From NCBI GenBank assembly GCA_900553015.1, contig USBY01000024.1, positions 1-24,416 of the forward strand: DNA of 24,416 nucleotides. The letters run 5' to 3'. This document shows, piece by piece, positions 14,785 through 23,516 of this stretch (the first letter of the stretch is position 1; every line of letters begins with the position of its first letter). A model generated the notes under the pieces. It was given only the letters and a program-made list of their open reading frames with translations, was not told the DNA's origin and made no database searches. The DNA is from an uncultured Clostridium sp. (lineage in GTDB: Bacteria; Bacillota; Clostridia; TANB77; CAG-508). Made by a program: the position numbers and the translations under genes.

Positions 14785-16014
14785 TTAATTATTTTCTGAA
14801 GGTTGTTCTTGTAAGGTAACCTTCATATCCATTTCTTTACCATCTCTATTTATTTTTAAAGTGATTTCATCACCAATTTGATGTTGATTTTTTATATTAT
14901 TTAATTCATCCATTGTTGTTATAGAAGTTCCATCTATTCCAATTATTACATCACCAGCTTTTATACCAGCTTTTTCTGCTGCGCAGAATGGTTCAACAGA
15001 AACAACATAAACACCTTCGACTAAATTGTTTGCTTTTGCTGTTTGTTCAGTTAAATCTCTACCTGTTAATCCGATATAAGGTCTTGCAACTTTACCAGTA
15101 GAAATTAATTGTTCAAATATTGGTTTTGCAGAATCTATAGGAATAGCAAATCCCATTCCTTCAACACCAGTTCCATTTAATTTTAAAGTGTTTATACCAA
15201 TAACTTTACCTTCGCTATTTACTAATGCACCACCACTGTTACCAGAATTTATAGCTGCATCTGTTTGAATTAGATTATAAGTATTTCCATCTGTACTTTG
15301 TACTGTTCTATTAACTGCACTAATTATACCTGATGTTACAGAACTTTGCATACCTAGAGGGTTACCTATAGCCATTGCAAACTCACCAACTACAACACTA
15401 CTTGAATCACCTAATTCTGCTGGAGTTAAATCTGTCTTATCTATTTTTATAACAGCTAAATCTGTTTGTGAATCTGTTCCAACAACTTTTGCTTCATATT
15501 CAGTAGAATCATTATATAATGTTACAGATATTTTTGCTGCTTCAGAAACAGAATAGTAAGATGATGAATCACTTGAACTAACAACATGGTTATTTGTTAA
15601 GATATATCCATCTTCACTAAGTATAATTCCTGAACCTTCTGCAGTTGCAGCTTGTGATCCATTAAATATAGAATTTACAGTGTATTGAACTTTAATTCCA
15701 ACTATTGATGGTAAAACCTTTGCTGCTACATTTGTTGCTGTATCAGAATAACCTGATAAAGAAACTAAATTTTGAGTTCCAACAGCTTGAGTGCTAGAGG
15801 TTGAAGAATTTGAGTTTGACCCCATTAAACTATTTTTAATTGTTGGCACACCAAAACAAACACCAACAACTAAAGCAGCTCCTATAACTCCTGAGCAAAA
15901 AGGAATTAAAACACTTTTTCCAAAACCAGTTTTTCCTTTTTCTTTAAAACCTTTATTATTTTGTGGAAAATTAAATTTTTTATTTTCGATATTCTTTTCA
16001 TTATTCTCTGACAT
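14785..16014 (-). CDS. htrA: HtrA/DegP-family serine protease with PDZ domain
   Basis: HtrA is a membrane-anchored quality-control protease and chaperone acting on misfolded proteins outside the membrane. The 409-residue protein has a polar Asn/Lys-rich cytoplasmic segment (1-32), one transmembrane helix (~34-57), a Ser/Asn linker (~64-80) and a trypsin-like domain. The triad is H143 in TNNHVV, D185 in TDLAVI and S260 in GNSGGA. One C-terminal PDZ domain (~310-405) shows RPYIGLTGRD, AEKAGIKAGDVIIGIDG and the closing LKINRDGKEM. Length and order match Bacillus HtrA (YkdA). The start follows GGAGGTAATTTT. It is transcribed alone, divergently from the pilin-like gene, across a region with TTTTCACA repeats. 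Confidence 0.94.
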   Translation of the reverse strand: MSENNEKNIENKKFNFPQNNKGFKEKGKTGFGKSVLIPFCSGVIGAALVVGVCFGVPTIKNSLMGSNSNSSTSSTQAVGTQNLVSLSGYSDTATNVAAKVLPSIVGIKVQYTVNSIFNGSQAATAEGSGIILSEDGYILTNNHVVSSSDSSSYYSVSEAAKISVTLYNDSTEYEAKVVGTDSQTDLAVIKIDKTDLTPAELGDSSSVVVGEFAMAIGNPLGMQSSVTSGIISAVNRTVQSTDGNTYNLIQTDAAINSGNSGGALVNSEGKVIGINTLKLNGTGVEGMGFAIPIDSAKPIFEQLISTGKVARPYIGLTGRDLTEQTAKANNLVEGVYVVSVEPFCAAEKAGIKAGDVIIGIDGTSITTMDELNNIKNQHQIGDEITLKINRDGKEMDMKVTLQEQPSENN

Positions 16015-16071
16015 AAAATTACCTCCATTTTTATTATCTTATACTAAACTAATTAAAAGATACAATACTTT

Positions 16072-16092
16072 TGTGAAAAAACTGTGAAAAAT
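16072..16092. promoter_or_regulatory. Direct repeats TTTTCACA upstream of htrA (CssR-like octamers)
   Basis: On the minus strand TTTTTCACA (16083-16091) and TTTTTTCACA (16072-16081) form two direct repeats spaced 11 bp, about one helical turn, some 60-75 bases before the htrA start. Similar TTTTCA(C/T)A octamers are described upstream of the Bacillus htrA genes controlled by the CssRS envelope-stress system. A response-regulator site is inferred; no cssRS genes are in the window. Confidence 0.45.
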
Positions 16093-16105
16093 GTGTATTT
16101 CTTTA

Positions 16106-16134
16106 TTGTAATAATGCAAAAAAGAATATATAAT
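16106..16134 (+). promoter_or_regulatory. Sigma-A promoter of the pilin-like gene-rnhB-pdp operon
   Basis: TTGTAA (16106-16111) and TATAAT (16129-16134) are 17 bp apart. The first start codon is 20 bases downstream. The TTTTCACA repeats lie just upstream of the -35, in a position where an activator could act on either divergent promoter. Confidence 0.65.
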
Positions 16135-16154
16135 AAGAAAAATTGGAGGGAATT

Positions 16155-16592
16155 ATGAGAAAAAAAGGATTTTTAAATCTTAAATTAATATTAATTGTTT
16201 TAGTAATAGTAATATTAGTAATAGGAGCAGTTTTTTACGTAAAAAACAACTTACATGAACAAGAATTACAAAGTTTAAGTACTACAATGTTACAAATTCA
16301 AGCTAAAGCAAAAGTTATAAATGAAAGAAATAAAGTGAATAATACAAGTGATTATATAGGAAAAGAAATTTCAGAAGAGGATTTAAAAAAATTAAATATA
16401 GAAGATAATGGAAAAATAAGGCTTTTAGCAAAAGAGGATTTAGAAGAATTAGAGGTTACAGAAATAAAACAAGAAAAAGACTTTGTTATAAATTATGAAA
16501 CTGAAGAAGTTTATTATTTAGATGGATATAAAACTGATGATAACAATATTGTTTATTCTTTAACAGATATTAGCAATTTAGTAGTAAAATAA
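16155..16592 (+). CDS. Small pilin-like membrane protein of unknown function
   Basis: I do not recognise a defined family. The 145-residue protein starts at the ATG at 16155, behind GGAGGG (16145-16150); the TTG at 16143 overlaps that site and is rejected. The N terminus MRKKGFLNLKLILIVLVIV, then ILVIGAVFYV, resembles a type IV prepilin: basic residues, G5-F6 as a possible prepilin-peptidase site and a long hydrophobic helix. However, position +5 of the mature form is Lys instead of the usual Glu. A helix with QLQ/QAKAK residues and an acidic domain follow, with INYETEEVYYLDGYKTDDN near the end, as in some clostridial pseudopilin-like proteins. The stop is 10 nt before rnhB, so the genes are co-transcribed. 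A plain single-pass membrane protein is the alternative. Confidence 0.6.
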   Translation: MRKKGFLNLKLILIVLVIVILVIGAVFYVKNNLHEQELQSLSTTMLQIQAKAKVINERNKVNNTSDYIGKEISEEDLKKLNIEDNGKIRLLAKEDLEELEVTEIKQEKDFVINYETEEVYYLDGYKTDDNNIVYSLTDISNLVVK

Positions 16593-16602
16593 CGGAGGAA
16601 AA

Positions 16603-17232
16603 ATGAAAGAAAAAGAAGAAAAAAGATTAAAAGAACTAAAAAAAATAGAACTTGAGTATCATAAAAAAGGTATAAAATATATAGCTGGAATAGATGAAGC
16701 AGGAAGAGGTCCACTAGCTGGGCCTGTTGTTATTGGATGTGTAATAATGCCTGAAGATTCGATGATAGAAGGAATAAATGATTCTAAGAAAGTTTCTGAA
16801 AAGAAAAGAGAAAAACTATATGATGAAATAATAGAAAATGCGATAAGCTGGTCTGTTGCGATAATAGACAAGCAAGATATTGATGAACTTAATATTCTTA
16901 ATGCTACCAAAAAAGGTGTTACAGAGGCAATACAAGGTTTAAAAACAAAACCTGAATTAATTTTAGTTGATGCATTAAATGAAATAGATACTTGTAATAT
17001 AAAATATGATTCTATAATAAAAGGTGATGCGAAATGCTACAGTATTTCTGCAGCATCAATACTTGCAAAAGTTACAAGGGATAGGATAATGAGACAATGG
17101 GACGAAGTATATCCACAGTATGGATTTGCAAAACATAAAGGCTATGGAACAAAAGCTCATATAGAGGCTCTTAAGGAATATGGTCCATGTCCAATACATA
17201 GAAAAACATTTATAAAACATTTTGTTGATTAA
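16603..17232 (+). CDS. rnhB: Ribonuclease HII
   Basis: RNase HII cuts RNA in RNA-DNA hybrids and starts removal of single ribonucleotides misinserted in DNA. The 209-residue protein has the signature AGIDEAGRGPLAGPVVIG and the four catalytic acids at D31, E32, D123 (in LVDAL) and D142 (in KGDAK). The conserved SISAASILAKVTRDR and the C-terminal YGFAKHKGYGTKAH also match. An N-terminal charged helix (1-25) precedes the catalytic core, as in several Bacillota enzymes, but the long N-terminal extension of Bacillus RnhB is missing. The start has CGGAGG just upstream. It lies between the pilin-like gene and the phosphorylase. Confidence 0.95.
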   Translation: MKEKEEKRLKELKKIELEYHKKGIKYIAGIDEAGRGPLAGPVVIGCVIMPEDSMIEGINDSKKVSEKKREKLYDEIIENAISWSVAIIDKQDIDELNILNATKKGVTEAIQGLKTKPELILVDALNEIDTCNIKYDSIIKGDAKCYSISAASILAKVTRDRIMRQWDEVYPQYGFAKHKGYGTKAHIEALKEYGPCPIHRKTFIKHFVD

Positions 17233-17255
17233 AAAGATAAATATTGGAGATAGAA

Positions 17256-18557
17256 ATGAATATTATAGATATTATTGCTAAAAAAAGAGATGGCAAAGAA
17301 TTAAATACCGATGAAATAAATTTTTTTATAAAAGAGTATACCAATAATAATATAGAAGACTATCAAGCTGCAGCATTAGTTATGGCAATATATATAAATG
17401 GTATGAGTTATAGAGAAACCAAAGACTTAACTATGGCCATGGCTAGTTCTGGTGATGTGTTAGATTTATCAGAATTAGGAGAGAATGTTGTAGACAAACA
17501 CAGTACTGGAGGAGTTGGAGATAAGGTTACTATAATCTTAGCACCACTAATTGCATCATTAGGTATTCCTGTTGCTAAAATGTCTGGAAGAGGCTTAGGA
17601 TATACTGGTGGAACTGCAGATAAGATTGAGGCTATTCCAGGTTATAATACAGGAATTTCTGAAAAAGAATTTATAGATAATGTAAAAAATATAGGTATAA
17701 GTTTAATTACCCAAACACTTAATTTAGCACCTGCTGACAAAAAAATATATGCATTAAGAGATACTATTGCATGTACAGAAAGCATTCCACTAATAGCTTC
17801 TAGTATAATGAGCAAAAAAATTGCAAGTGGAGCAAATAAAATTGTTTTAGATGTTACTTGTGGTTTTGGTGCTTTTATGAAAAACATAGAAGATGCAAGA
17901 GAACTTTCAAGAACTATGATAGAAATAGGAAATTTAGCTAATAGAGAAACTGTATGTGTAATTACTAATATGAATGAACCACTTGGTTTTGCAGTTGGAA
18001 ATAGTTTAGAGATAATAGAAGCTATAGAATTTTTACAAGGTAAGATGCCAGAAGACTTAAAACAAGTTGTGTTAGAACTTGGTGCGTATATGGTTAAACT
18101 TGCAGGAAAAGGTTCAAATATAGAAGAAAATAAAAAAATGCTATTAGAAAATATACAAAATGGTAAAGCATATAATAAGTTTATCGAACTTGTACAAAAT
18201 CAAGGTGGAGATATAGAATATGTTAAAGATGTAACTAAATTTGAAAAAGCTAAAATAATACAAGAAGTGATTTCGACTACTGAAGGATATGTGCAAGAAA
18301 TTAATGCTGAAGAAATAGGTAAATTATCATGCGATTTAGGTGCAGGAAGAAAAACTAAAAAGGACAAAATTGATTTACAAGTAGGAATTATTTTAAATAA
18401 GAAAATAGGAGATTTTGTAAATAAAGGTGACAAGTTAGCTACAATATATGCAAATGATATAGAGAAAGCTAAAGATACAGAAAATGAACTTCTAAAAATA
18501 TACAAAATTGGACAAGAAAAAATAGAAGAGAATACAATTATCGATATAATAGAATAA
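17256..18557 (+). CDS. pdp: Pyrimidine-nucleoside phosphorylase
   Basis: The enzyme splits uridine, thymidine or deoxyuridine with phosphate into the base and (deoxy)ribose-1-phosphate, in pyrimidine salvage. The family signature is clear: phosphate-binding KHSTGGVGDKVT (about residues 81-92), AKMSGRGLGYTGGTADKIEA and the C-terminal domain with GRKTKKDKIDLQVGI. With the ATG at 17256 the protein has 433 residues, like Bacillus Pdp. The upstream TTG at 17244 is part of the TTGGAGA ribosome binding site and is rejected. Thymidine phosphorylase (DeoA) is the close alternative; length and Bacillota context favour Pdp. It is the last gene of its operon, 23 nt after rnhB. It is not next to deoC, deoD or other salvage genes. 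Confidence 0.92.
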   Translation: MNIIDIIAKKRDGKELNTDEINFFIKEYTNNNIEDYQAAALVMAIYINGMSYRETKDLTMAMASSGDVLDLSELGENVVDKHSTGGVGDKVTIILAPLIASLGIPVAKMSGRGLGYTGGTADKIEAIPGYNTGISEKEFIDNVKNIGISLITQTLNLAPADKKIYALRDTIACTESIPLIASSIMSKKIASGANKIVLDVTCGFGAFMKNIEDARELSRTMIEIGNLANRETVCVITNMNEPLGFAVGNSLEIIEAIEFLQGKMPEDLKQVVLELGAYMVKLAGKGSNIEENKKMLLENIQNGKAYNKFIELVQNQGGDIEYVKDVTKFEKAKIIQEVISTTEGYVQEINAEEIGKLSCDLGAGRKTKKDKIDLQVGIILNKKIGDFVNKGDKLATIYANDIEKAKDTENELLKIYKIGQEKIEENTIIDIIE

Positions 18558-18647
18558 ATAAGAAAAGTTGCTTCGCAATCGTAAGAATATAGGTAATTTT
18601 ACCTTGTTTATTCAGAAAAATATGAAGAGATTTCCTACGCAATAAAG

Positions 18648-18686
18648 AAAGTTGATAGAAAACAAAAATTTCTATCAACTTTTTCC
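18648..18686. terminator. Bidirectional terminator between pdp and the ylbJ operon
   Basis: AAAGTTGATAGAAA (18648-18661) pairs perfectly over 14 bp with TTTCTATCAACTTT (18669-18682) around ACAAAAA, and T-runs follow on the + strand (18680-18684). A shorter A-rich flank faces the minus strand. The right arm contains the stop codon of the minus-strand 62-residue protein. The 90 nt between pdp and this hairpin hold only a tiny TTGC-TTC-GCAA hairpin (18571-18581 region). Confidence 0.82.
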
Positions 18687-18863
18687 ATTACACATCTTTT
18701 CATATTCTTTGCATTTTATTTTATAGTCCATTTGCATGCATAAACATTTATAGTACATATATCCTTGTTCATATTGATTCATGGGATTAAAGAAATTTTC
18801 AGGGTCAGGAAAATCATATGACTGATAACCATTTAAATTTGAAAAATCAATATTTTTATCCAT
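18675..18863 (-). CDS. Small cysteine-containing protein, function unknown (downstream of ylbJ)
   Basis: This 62-residue protein begins MDKNIDFSNLNGYQSYDFPD and has no signal peptide or membrane segment. The N-terminal half is polar with Asn, Asp, Phe and Pro. The C-terminal half has a Tyr/Met/Cys-rich region (EQGYMYYKCLCMQMDYKIKC) and a further cysteine in KMCNGKS, four cysteines in total. A strong ribosome binding site, AGGAGGT, lies 8 bases before the ATG. It follows ylbJ by 16 nt, so both are in one unit. Its composition recalls small spore-coat-associated proteins, but I recognise no family; the sporulation link comes only from its neighbour. Confidence 0.65.
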   Translation of the reverse strand: MDKNIDFSNLNGYQSYDFPDPENFFNPMNQYEQGYMYYKCLCMQMDYKIKCKEYEKMCNGKS

Positions 18864-18879
18864 AAAATCAACCTCCTAG

Positions 18880-19950
18880 TTATACATATTCAAAAATACT
18901 AACAATATTACTTAAATCTAAAGATAAAAAGCTAAAAAAATGAAATACTAAAAAAGTATAAAAAGCAGCAATAACTCCTTGTAAAAATTTGCCTAAAATA
19001 TATGACTTAATTGAAACATCTGATTTAGCAGTAAAACTATATACTTGCAATAAAACAGATATTCCACCAAAACCTAATATAAAAGCACAAATAATAATAC
19101 TAAAAGAAATATTTTTAATAGGAATACTACTTATTTGTTGTAATCCATTTGTTATTTCTAAAAATCCATTTAAAATACCTTGAGCAAAGTCAGGAGTAAT
19201 ATGTAATAAATTAAATAATGGACTTAATATGGCACTACTTAAATCTATAAGATGTGTCCTATTAAAAATAGAGATAATTACAGAAAAAAGAACAATAAAT
19301 CCACCAATATTTAGTATTGTAAAGATAGAATTCTTTATTGCTGACATCAATACATCTCCAATATTAGAACGATTAACAGTAGTATTTGTAATACGAGTTG
19401 TAGAAGAGGAAGTTGCAATATTTACATCTTTATATTTCCAAAATCTAAAAATAATACCTACTGTTAATGAAGCTAAAATATGAGTAACTAATAATATAAT
19501 TCCTGTTGTGGTATCTTTAAAAAGTCCAATACCAATTGTTCCTAAAATAAATAATGGACCGGAATTATTAGTAAATGCTAATAAACGTTCTGCTTCTGGT
19601 TTAGTTAAAATATTTTTATTTCTTAAATCACATACAATTTTTGCACCAACAGGGTATCCACTAACAATTCCCATAATTAATGGATAACTACCTTCTCCAG
19701 GAACGTTAAATAGTGGTCTCATCAATTTATTAAAAAATTTACCTAGAATAGCTATTACATTTGTATGGCTTAAAAGTTCTGTGGCAACAAAGAATGGAAA
19801 AAGAGCAGGAATAATATTATTTGCCCATAAATATAATCCGTTTTTGGCAGAAGCCAGGTTAGATGTCGAGAATAATACAAGTAATATTGTAAAAAGCACA
19901 AAAATAATACTAAAAAAGTTTTTTCTAAGTGAAAAAGTAAGTATCTTCAT
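18880..19950 (-). CDS. ylbJ: Sporulation integral membrane protein YlbJ
   Basis: YlbJ is a polytopic membrane protein with nucleoside-recognition (Gate) domains; in Bacillus it is made in the mother cell and is needed for normal spore formation. The 356-residue protein starts MKILTFSLRKNFFSIIFVLF and has about eight hydrophobic helices. The Gate signatures are visible: LWANNIIPALFPFFVATELL, GEGSYPLIMGIVSGYPVGAK, then TNNSGPLFILGTIGIGLF, and near the end GFGGISVLLQVYS. Length is close to Bacillus YlbJ. The start follows AAGGAGAACCT. On the minus strand TAATATT (20004-20010) fits the sigma-E -35 pattern, but the -10 14 bases on (AATATATA) is poor. Confidence 0.87.
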   Translation of the reverse strand: MKILTFSLRKNFFSIIFVLFTILLVLFSTSNLASAKNGLYLWANNIIPALFPFFVATELLSHTNVIAILGKFFNKLMRPLFNVPGEGSYPLIMGIVSGYPVGAKIVCDLRNKNILTKPEAERLLAFTNNSGPLFILGTIGIGLFKDTTTGIILLVTHILASLTVGIIFRFWKYKDVNIATSSSTTRITNTTVNRSNIGDVLMSAIKNSIFTILNIGGFIVLFSVIISIFNRTHLIDLSSAILSPLFNLLHITPDFAQGILNGFLEITNGLQQISSIPIKNISFSIIICAFILGFGGISVLLQVYSFTAKSDVSIKSYILGKFLQGVIAAFYTFLVFHFFSFLSLDLSNIVSIFEYV

Positions 19951-20039
19951 AGGTTCTCCTTAAATTGAATATTTATTACTATATATATTTCAATTTTTTG
20001 GAAAATATTATATAATATATACTGTTAAAGGAGAGAAAT

Positions 20040-23000
20040 ATGAATCCAGTATTAGCAGAACTTACTAAATCGGACAAATTTAATGAATATTTAGAAAGAA
20101 TAAAAAAATCAAATGCCCCAATATCTATATTGGGGTTAGCTGGCGTGGGAGCACCACAAATTGTAGCTTCTACAGAAGAAAATATAAAAAGACCAGTATG
20201 TCTTATAACATATAATGAATTACAAGCAAAAAAACTTGCAGAAGAGATAAGAAGTTATATTAATGGAGTGTTCTTTTTTCCGAAAAGAGAAATACTCACA
20301 TATGATTATGTTGCAGAAAGCAAAGAACTTCCATATGAAAGAATAGAAGTTTTAAAAAATATTAAAAATGGAAAAATTAAGGTTTTAGTGTGTTCTATTG
20401 AATCTTTATTACAACCAATAATTTCAGAAGATATTTTGTTTAAAAATAAAATATCTGTAAAAGTTGGAGAAACTTACGATTTAGAAGAATTAAAAAGAAA
20501 AATCTCTATGTTAGGTTATACTAAAACAGAAATGATAGATGGAAAAGGTGAATTTAGTAGTAGAGGTGGAATTTTAGATTTATCATTTGATGATAAATAT
20601 GGAATAAGGATAGAATTCTGGGGTGATGAAGTAGATTCTATTAGAAAATTTGATATACAAACTCAAAGATCTGTAGAGATGATTCAAGAAGTAGAAATAA
20701 ATCCACTGCATGAATATTTATTAGAAAATAGTTTAGAAGAAGTTTGTAATAAAATATTAAACAATATAGATGAGTATACAGAGAATCAAAAAAATAATGT
20801 TAAAGAAGATATAGAATTAATCAAAACAGGAGAATATATTTCAAAAGTTGATAAATATTTTAAATTCTTTTATAGTAAGAAATCCTCATTACTAGATTAC
20901 ATTACTGAAAAATACATTTTATTTTTAGAAGAACCAAAGAAAATCCTAGCTAGAGGTAAAAACATATTAAAAGATATAGAAGGATTAGAAAATGCTTTAA
21001 TAGAAAAAGAAAGAATAATTCCAAATGCGTTAGAAAATTATATAAGTACAGAAGAGTTCTCTAATAATATTAATGAAATGAAAAAGATATATTTAATTTC
21101 TGATGATTTGGGAGATAGCCTAGAAGCTGAAAAATATTATTTTAGATTTAGGACATTAAATTATAATAGATCAGACTTTAATAAATTTATTGATGATATT
21201 CTAAAAGCAAAAGCTGAAGGGAAAAAACTATATTTATATGTTAATTCTAAAGAAAAGGCTAAAAAATTACAGGCTGTTTTAGATGAAAATGAAATTATTT
21301 CCGAATACAAAGAAGATTTAAAATATTCTGAAATAAGCAATGGAATTGCTGTAAAAATTATTGTAGGAAGTCTAGAACAAGGCTATGAAAGTTATGAGAC
21401 TAATATTCTAGTAATAGTAGCAAATGATTTAATTAGTATAGAAAAAAGAAAAAGAAGAAAAGCAAGTAAGCTTTTTAATGAAGCCGAAAAAATTATTTTC
21501 TCAGAATTAAAACAAGGGGATTATGTAGTACATAAAATTCATGGTATAGGTCAATTCGTTGGAGTAAATACTATTGTTACAGATAAAACAACAAAAGATT
21601 ATATAAAAATAAAATATAAAAATGATGATATGCTTTATGTACCAACAGACCAATTAGATAATGTAAAAAAATATATTGGAGGAGGAGATACTCTTCCAAA
21701 GATTAACAGACTTGGAAGTAAAGAATGGGAAAATACTAAAGAAAGAGTAAAGAAGAATTTAAGAGAAGTTGCACGAGAATTAATCGAATTATATGCAAAA
21801 AGGCAAAAATCTAAAGGTTATGCTTTTTCTAAAGATACCCCTTGGCAACAAGAATTTGAAAATAGCTTTATGTACCAAGAAACAGATGACCAATTAAGAT
21901 GTATCGAAGAAATAAAAAAAGATATGGAAATGCAAAAGCCAATGGATAGGTTATTATGCGGTGATGTTGGTTATGGTAAAACAGAAGTTGCAATTAGAGC
22001 TGCATTTAAAGCTGTTATGGACCAAAAGCAGGTTGCATATTTAGTACCAACTACAGTTCTTGCAGATCAACAATATAAAAGTTTTAAAGAAAGAATGCAA
22101 GATTTTCCAGTTAATATAGAAGTTTTAAATAGATTTAGAACTAAAAAAGAGCAACAAGAAATCATTAGAAAACTAAAATTAGGTGAAATTGATATAGTTA
22201 TAGGAACACATAGAATATTAAGTAAAGATATAGAATTTAAAGATTTAGGCTTATTAATAATTGATGAAGAGCATAGATTTGGAGTTAAAGATAAAGAGAA
22301 AATAAAAGAATATAAAAACAGTATCGATGTATTAACAATGACTGCTACACCAATTCCAAGGACATTGCATATGTCAATAGTTGGTGTAAGAGATATGTCT
22401 ATAATATATGAACCACCTCAAAATAGAAAGCCTGTGCAGACATATGTATTAGAATATGATGAAGAAGTAGTAAGAGAAGCCATTACAAAAGAGCTAGAAA
22501 GAGATGGTCAAGTATTTTACTTATACAATAATGTAGAAGGTATAGAAAGAAAGGCAAATGAAATATTAAAATTAGTGCCAGAAGCAAAAGTAAGTTATGC
22601 ACATGGCAAAATGTCTGGTAATGAGTTAGAGAATATAATGCTTGATTTTATTAATGGTGAAACAAATGTATTAGTTTGTACAACAATTTTAGAATCTGGA
22701 ATTGATATTCCAAATGCAAATACAATAATTGTAGAAAATGCAGATAGATTAGGATTGGCTCAGTTGTATCAAATAAGAGGAAGAGTTGGAAGAAGTGATG
22801 CACAAGCATATGCATATATCACTTATAAGAGGGATAAGCTATTATCAGAAGTTGCAGATAAAAGATTAAAAGCAATGAAGGAATTTACAGAGTTTGGTTC
22901 TGGATTTAAGATTGCTATGAGAGACTTAGAAATAAGAGGAGCAGGAAGTATGCTTGGGGAAATCCAACATGGACATATGGAACAAGTTGGTTATGATACA

Positions 23001-23507
23001 TATTGCAATTTATTAGATCAAGTTATAAAGGAAATGAAAGATATTCCTCAAGAAGAAGAGGAAAAAGATGTACAAATAGACTTAAATGTATCAAGCTATA
23101 TTCCAGACAGTTATATAACAGATTCAAGCCAAAAGATAAAAATTTATCAAGATATTGCTTTGTGTAGGACAGAAGAGGATATTCAAAATATAATAGATGA
23201 AATGATTGATATTTATGGCGAGATTCCAGCAGAGGTAGAGAATCTATTAAATATTGCAAGGATAAAGTCTTTAGCTAAGAAACTACATATTTTTAGAATT
23301 CAACAAAAAGCTAATGGAGTGGTATTTTCTTTTGAAGGTGAGAGTTTTAAATTTGATATTGTGGATAAACTACTTAAAGAGTATAGAAATAAAATTAAAT
23401 TTTCCCCAGGAAAAGACCCATATATTACATACAAAATAGAGGATATATCAGATGATAAGATTTTGTTTAGTATTAAAGAATTCTTAAAATTCTTATGCGA
23501 AAACTAG
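20040..23507 (+). CDS. mfd: Transcription-repair coupling factor Mfd
   Basis: Mfd is a DNA translocase that pushes RNA polymerase stalled at lesions off the template and recruits UvrA. The 1155-residue length is normal. Domains in order: UvrB-like damage module (~1-340), a linker region (~345-480), the RNA polymerase-interacting CarD-like domain (~485-560: KQGDYVVHKIHGIGQFVG to YVPTDQLD), the RecG-like helicase with Walker A GDVGYGKT (641-648) and DEEH (742-745), then TATPIPRTLHMS, GRVGRSD and the C-terminal autoinhibitory domain. The start has AAAGGAG 6 bases upstream and a TATAAT at 20011-20016 without a good -35. Translation of the next gene begins 10 nt after its stop. It diverges from ylbJ across 89 bp. 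Confidence 0.97.
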   Translation: MNPVLAELTKSDKFNEYLERIKKSNAPISILGLAGVGAPQIVASTEENIKRPVCLITYNELQAKKLAEEIRSYINGVFFFPKREILTYDYVAESKELPYERIEVLKNIKNGKIKVLVCSIESLLQPIISEDILFKNKISVKVGETYDLEELKRKISMLGYTKTEMIDGKGEFSSRGGILDLSFDDKYGIRIEFWGDEVDSIRKFDIQTQRSVEMIQEVEINPLHEYLLENSLEEVCNKILNNIDEYTENQKNNVKEDIELIKTGEYISKVDKYFKFFYSKKSSLLDYITEKYILFLEEPKKILARGKNILKDIEGLENALIEKERIIPNALENYISTEEFSNNINEMKKIYLISDDLGDSLEAEKYYFRFRTLNYNRSDFNKFIDDILKAKAEGKKLYLYVNSKEKAKKLQAVLDENEIISEYKEDLKYSEISNGIAVKIIVGSLEQGYESYETNILVIVANDLISIEKRKRRKASKLFNEAEKIIFSELKQGDYVVHKIHGIGQFVGVNTIVTDKTTKDYIKIKYKNDDMLYVPTDQLDNVKKYIGGGDTLPKINRLGSKEWENTKERVKKNLREVARELIELYAKRQKSKGYAFSKDTPWQQEFENSFMYQETDDQLRCIEEIKKDMEMQKPMDRLLCGDVGYGKTEVAIRAAFKAVMDQKQVAYLVPTTVLADQQYKSFKERMQDFPVNIEVLNRFRTKKEQQEIIRKLKLGEIDIVIGTHRILSKDIEFKDLGLLIIDEEHRFGVKDKEKIKEYKNSIDVLTMTATPIPRTLHMSIVGVRDMSIIYEPPQNRKPVQTYVLEYDEEVVREAITKELERDGQVFYLYNNVEGIERKANEILKLVPEAKVSYAHGKMSGNELENIMLDFINGETNVLVCTTILESGIDIPNANTIIVENADRLGLAQLYQIRGRVGRSDAQAYAYITYKRDKLLSEVADKRLKAMKEFTEFGSGFKIAMRDLEIRGAGSMLGEIQHGHMEQVGYDTYCNLLDQVIKEMKDIPQEEEEKDVQIDLNVSSYIPDSYITDSSQKIKIYQDIALCRTEEDIQNIIDEMIDIYGEIPAEVENLLNIARIKSLAKKLHIFRIQQKANGVVFSFEGESFKFDIVDKLLKEYRNKIKFSPGKDPYITYKIEDISDDKILFSIKEFLKFLCEN

Positions 23508-23516
23508 GAGGTAAGT

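Noticed and set aside
15791..16087. 98-residue open frame on the + strand
   Set aside because: It is antisense to the htrA N terminus and runs through the htrA promoter region and the TTTTCACA repeats.
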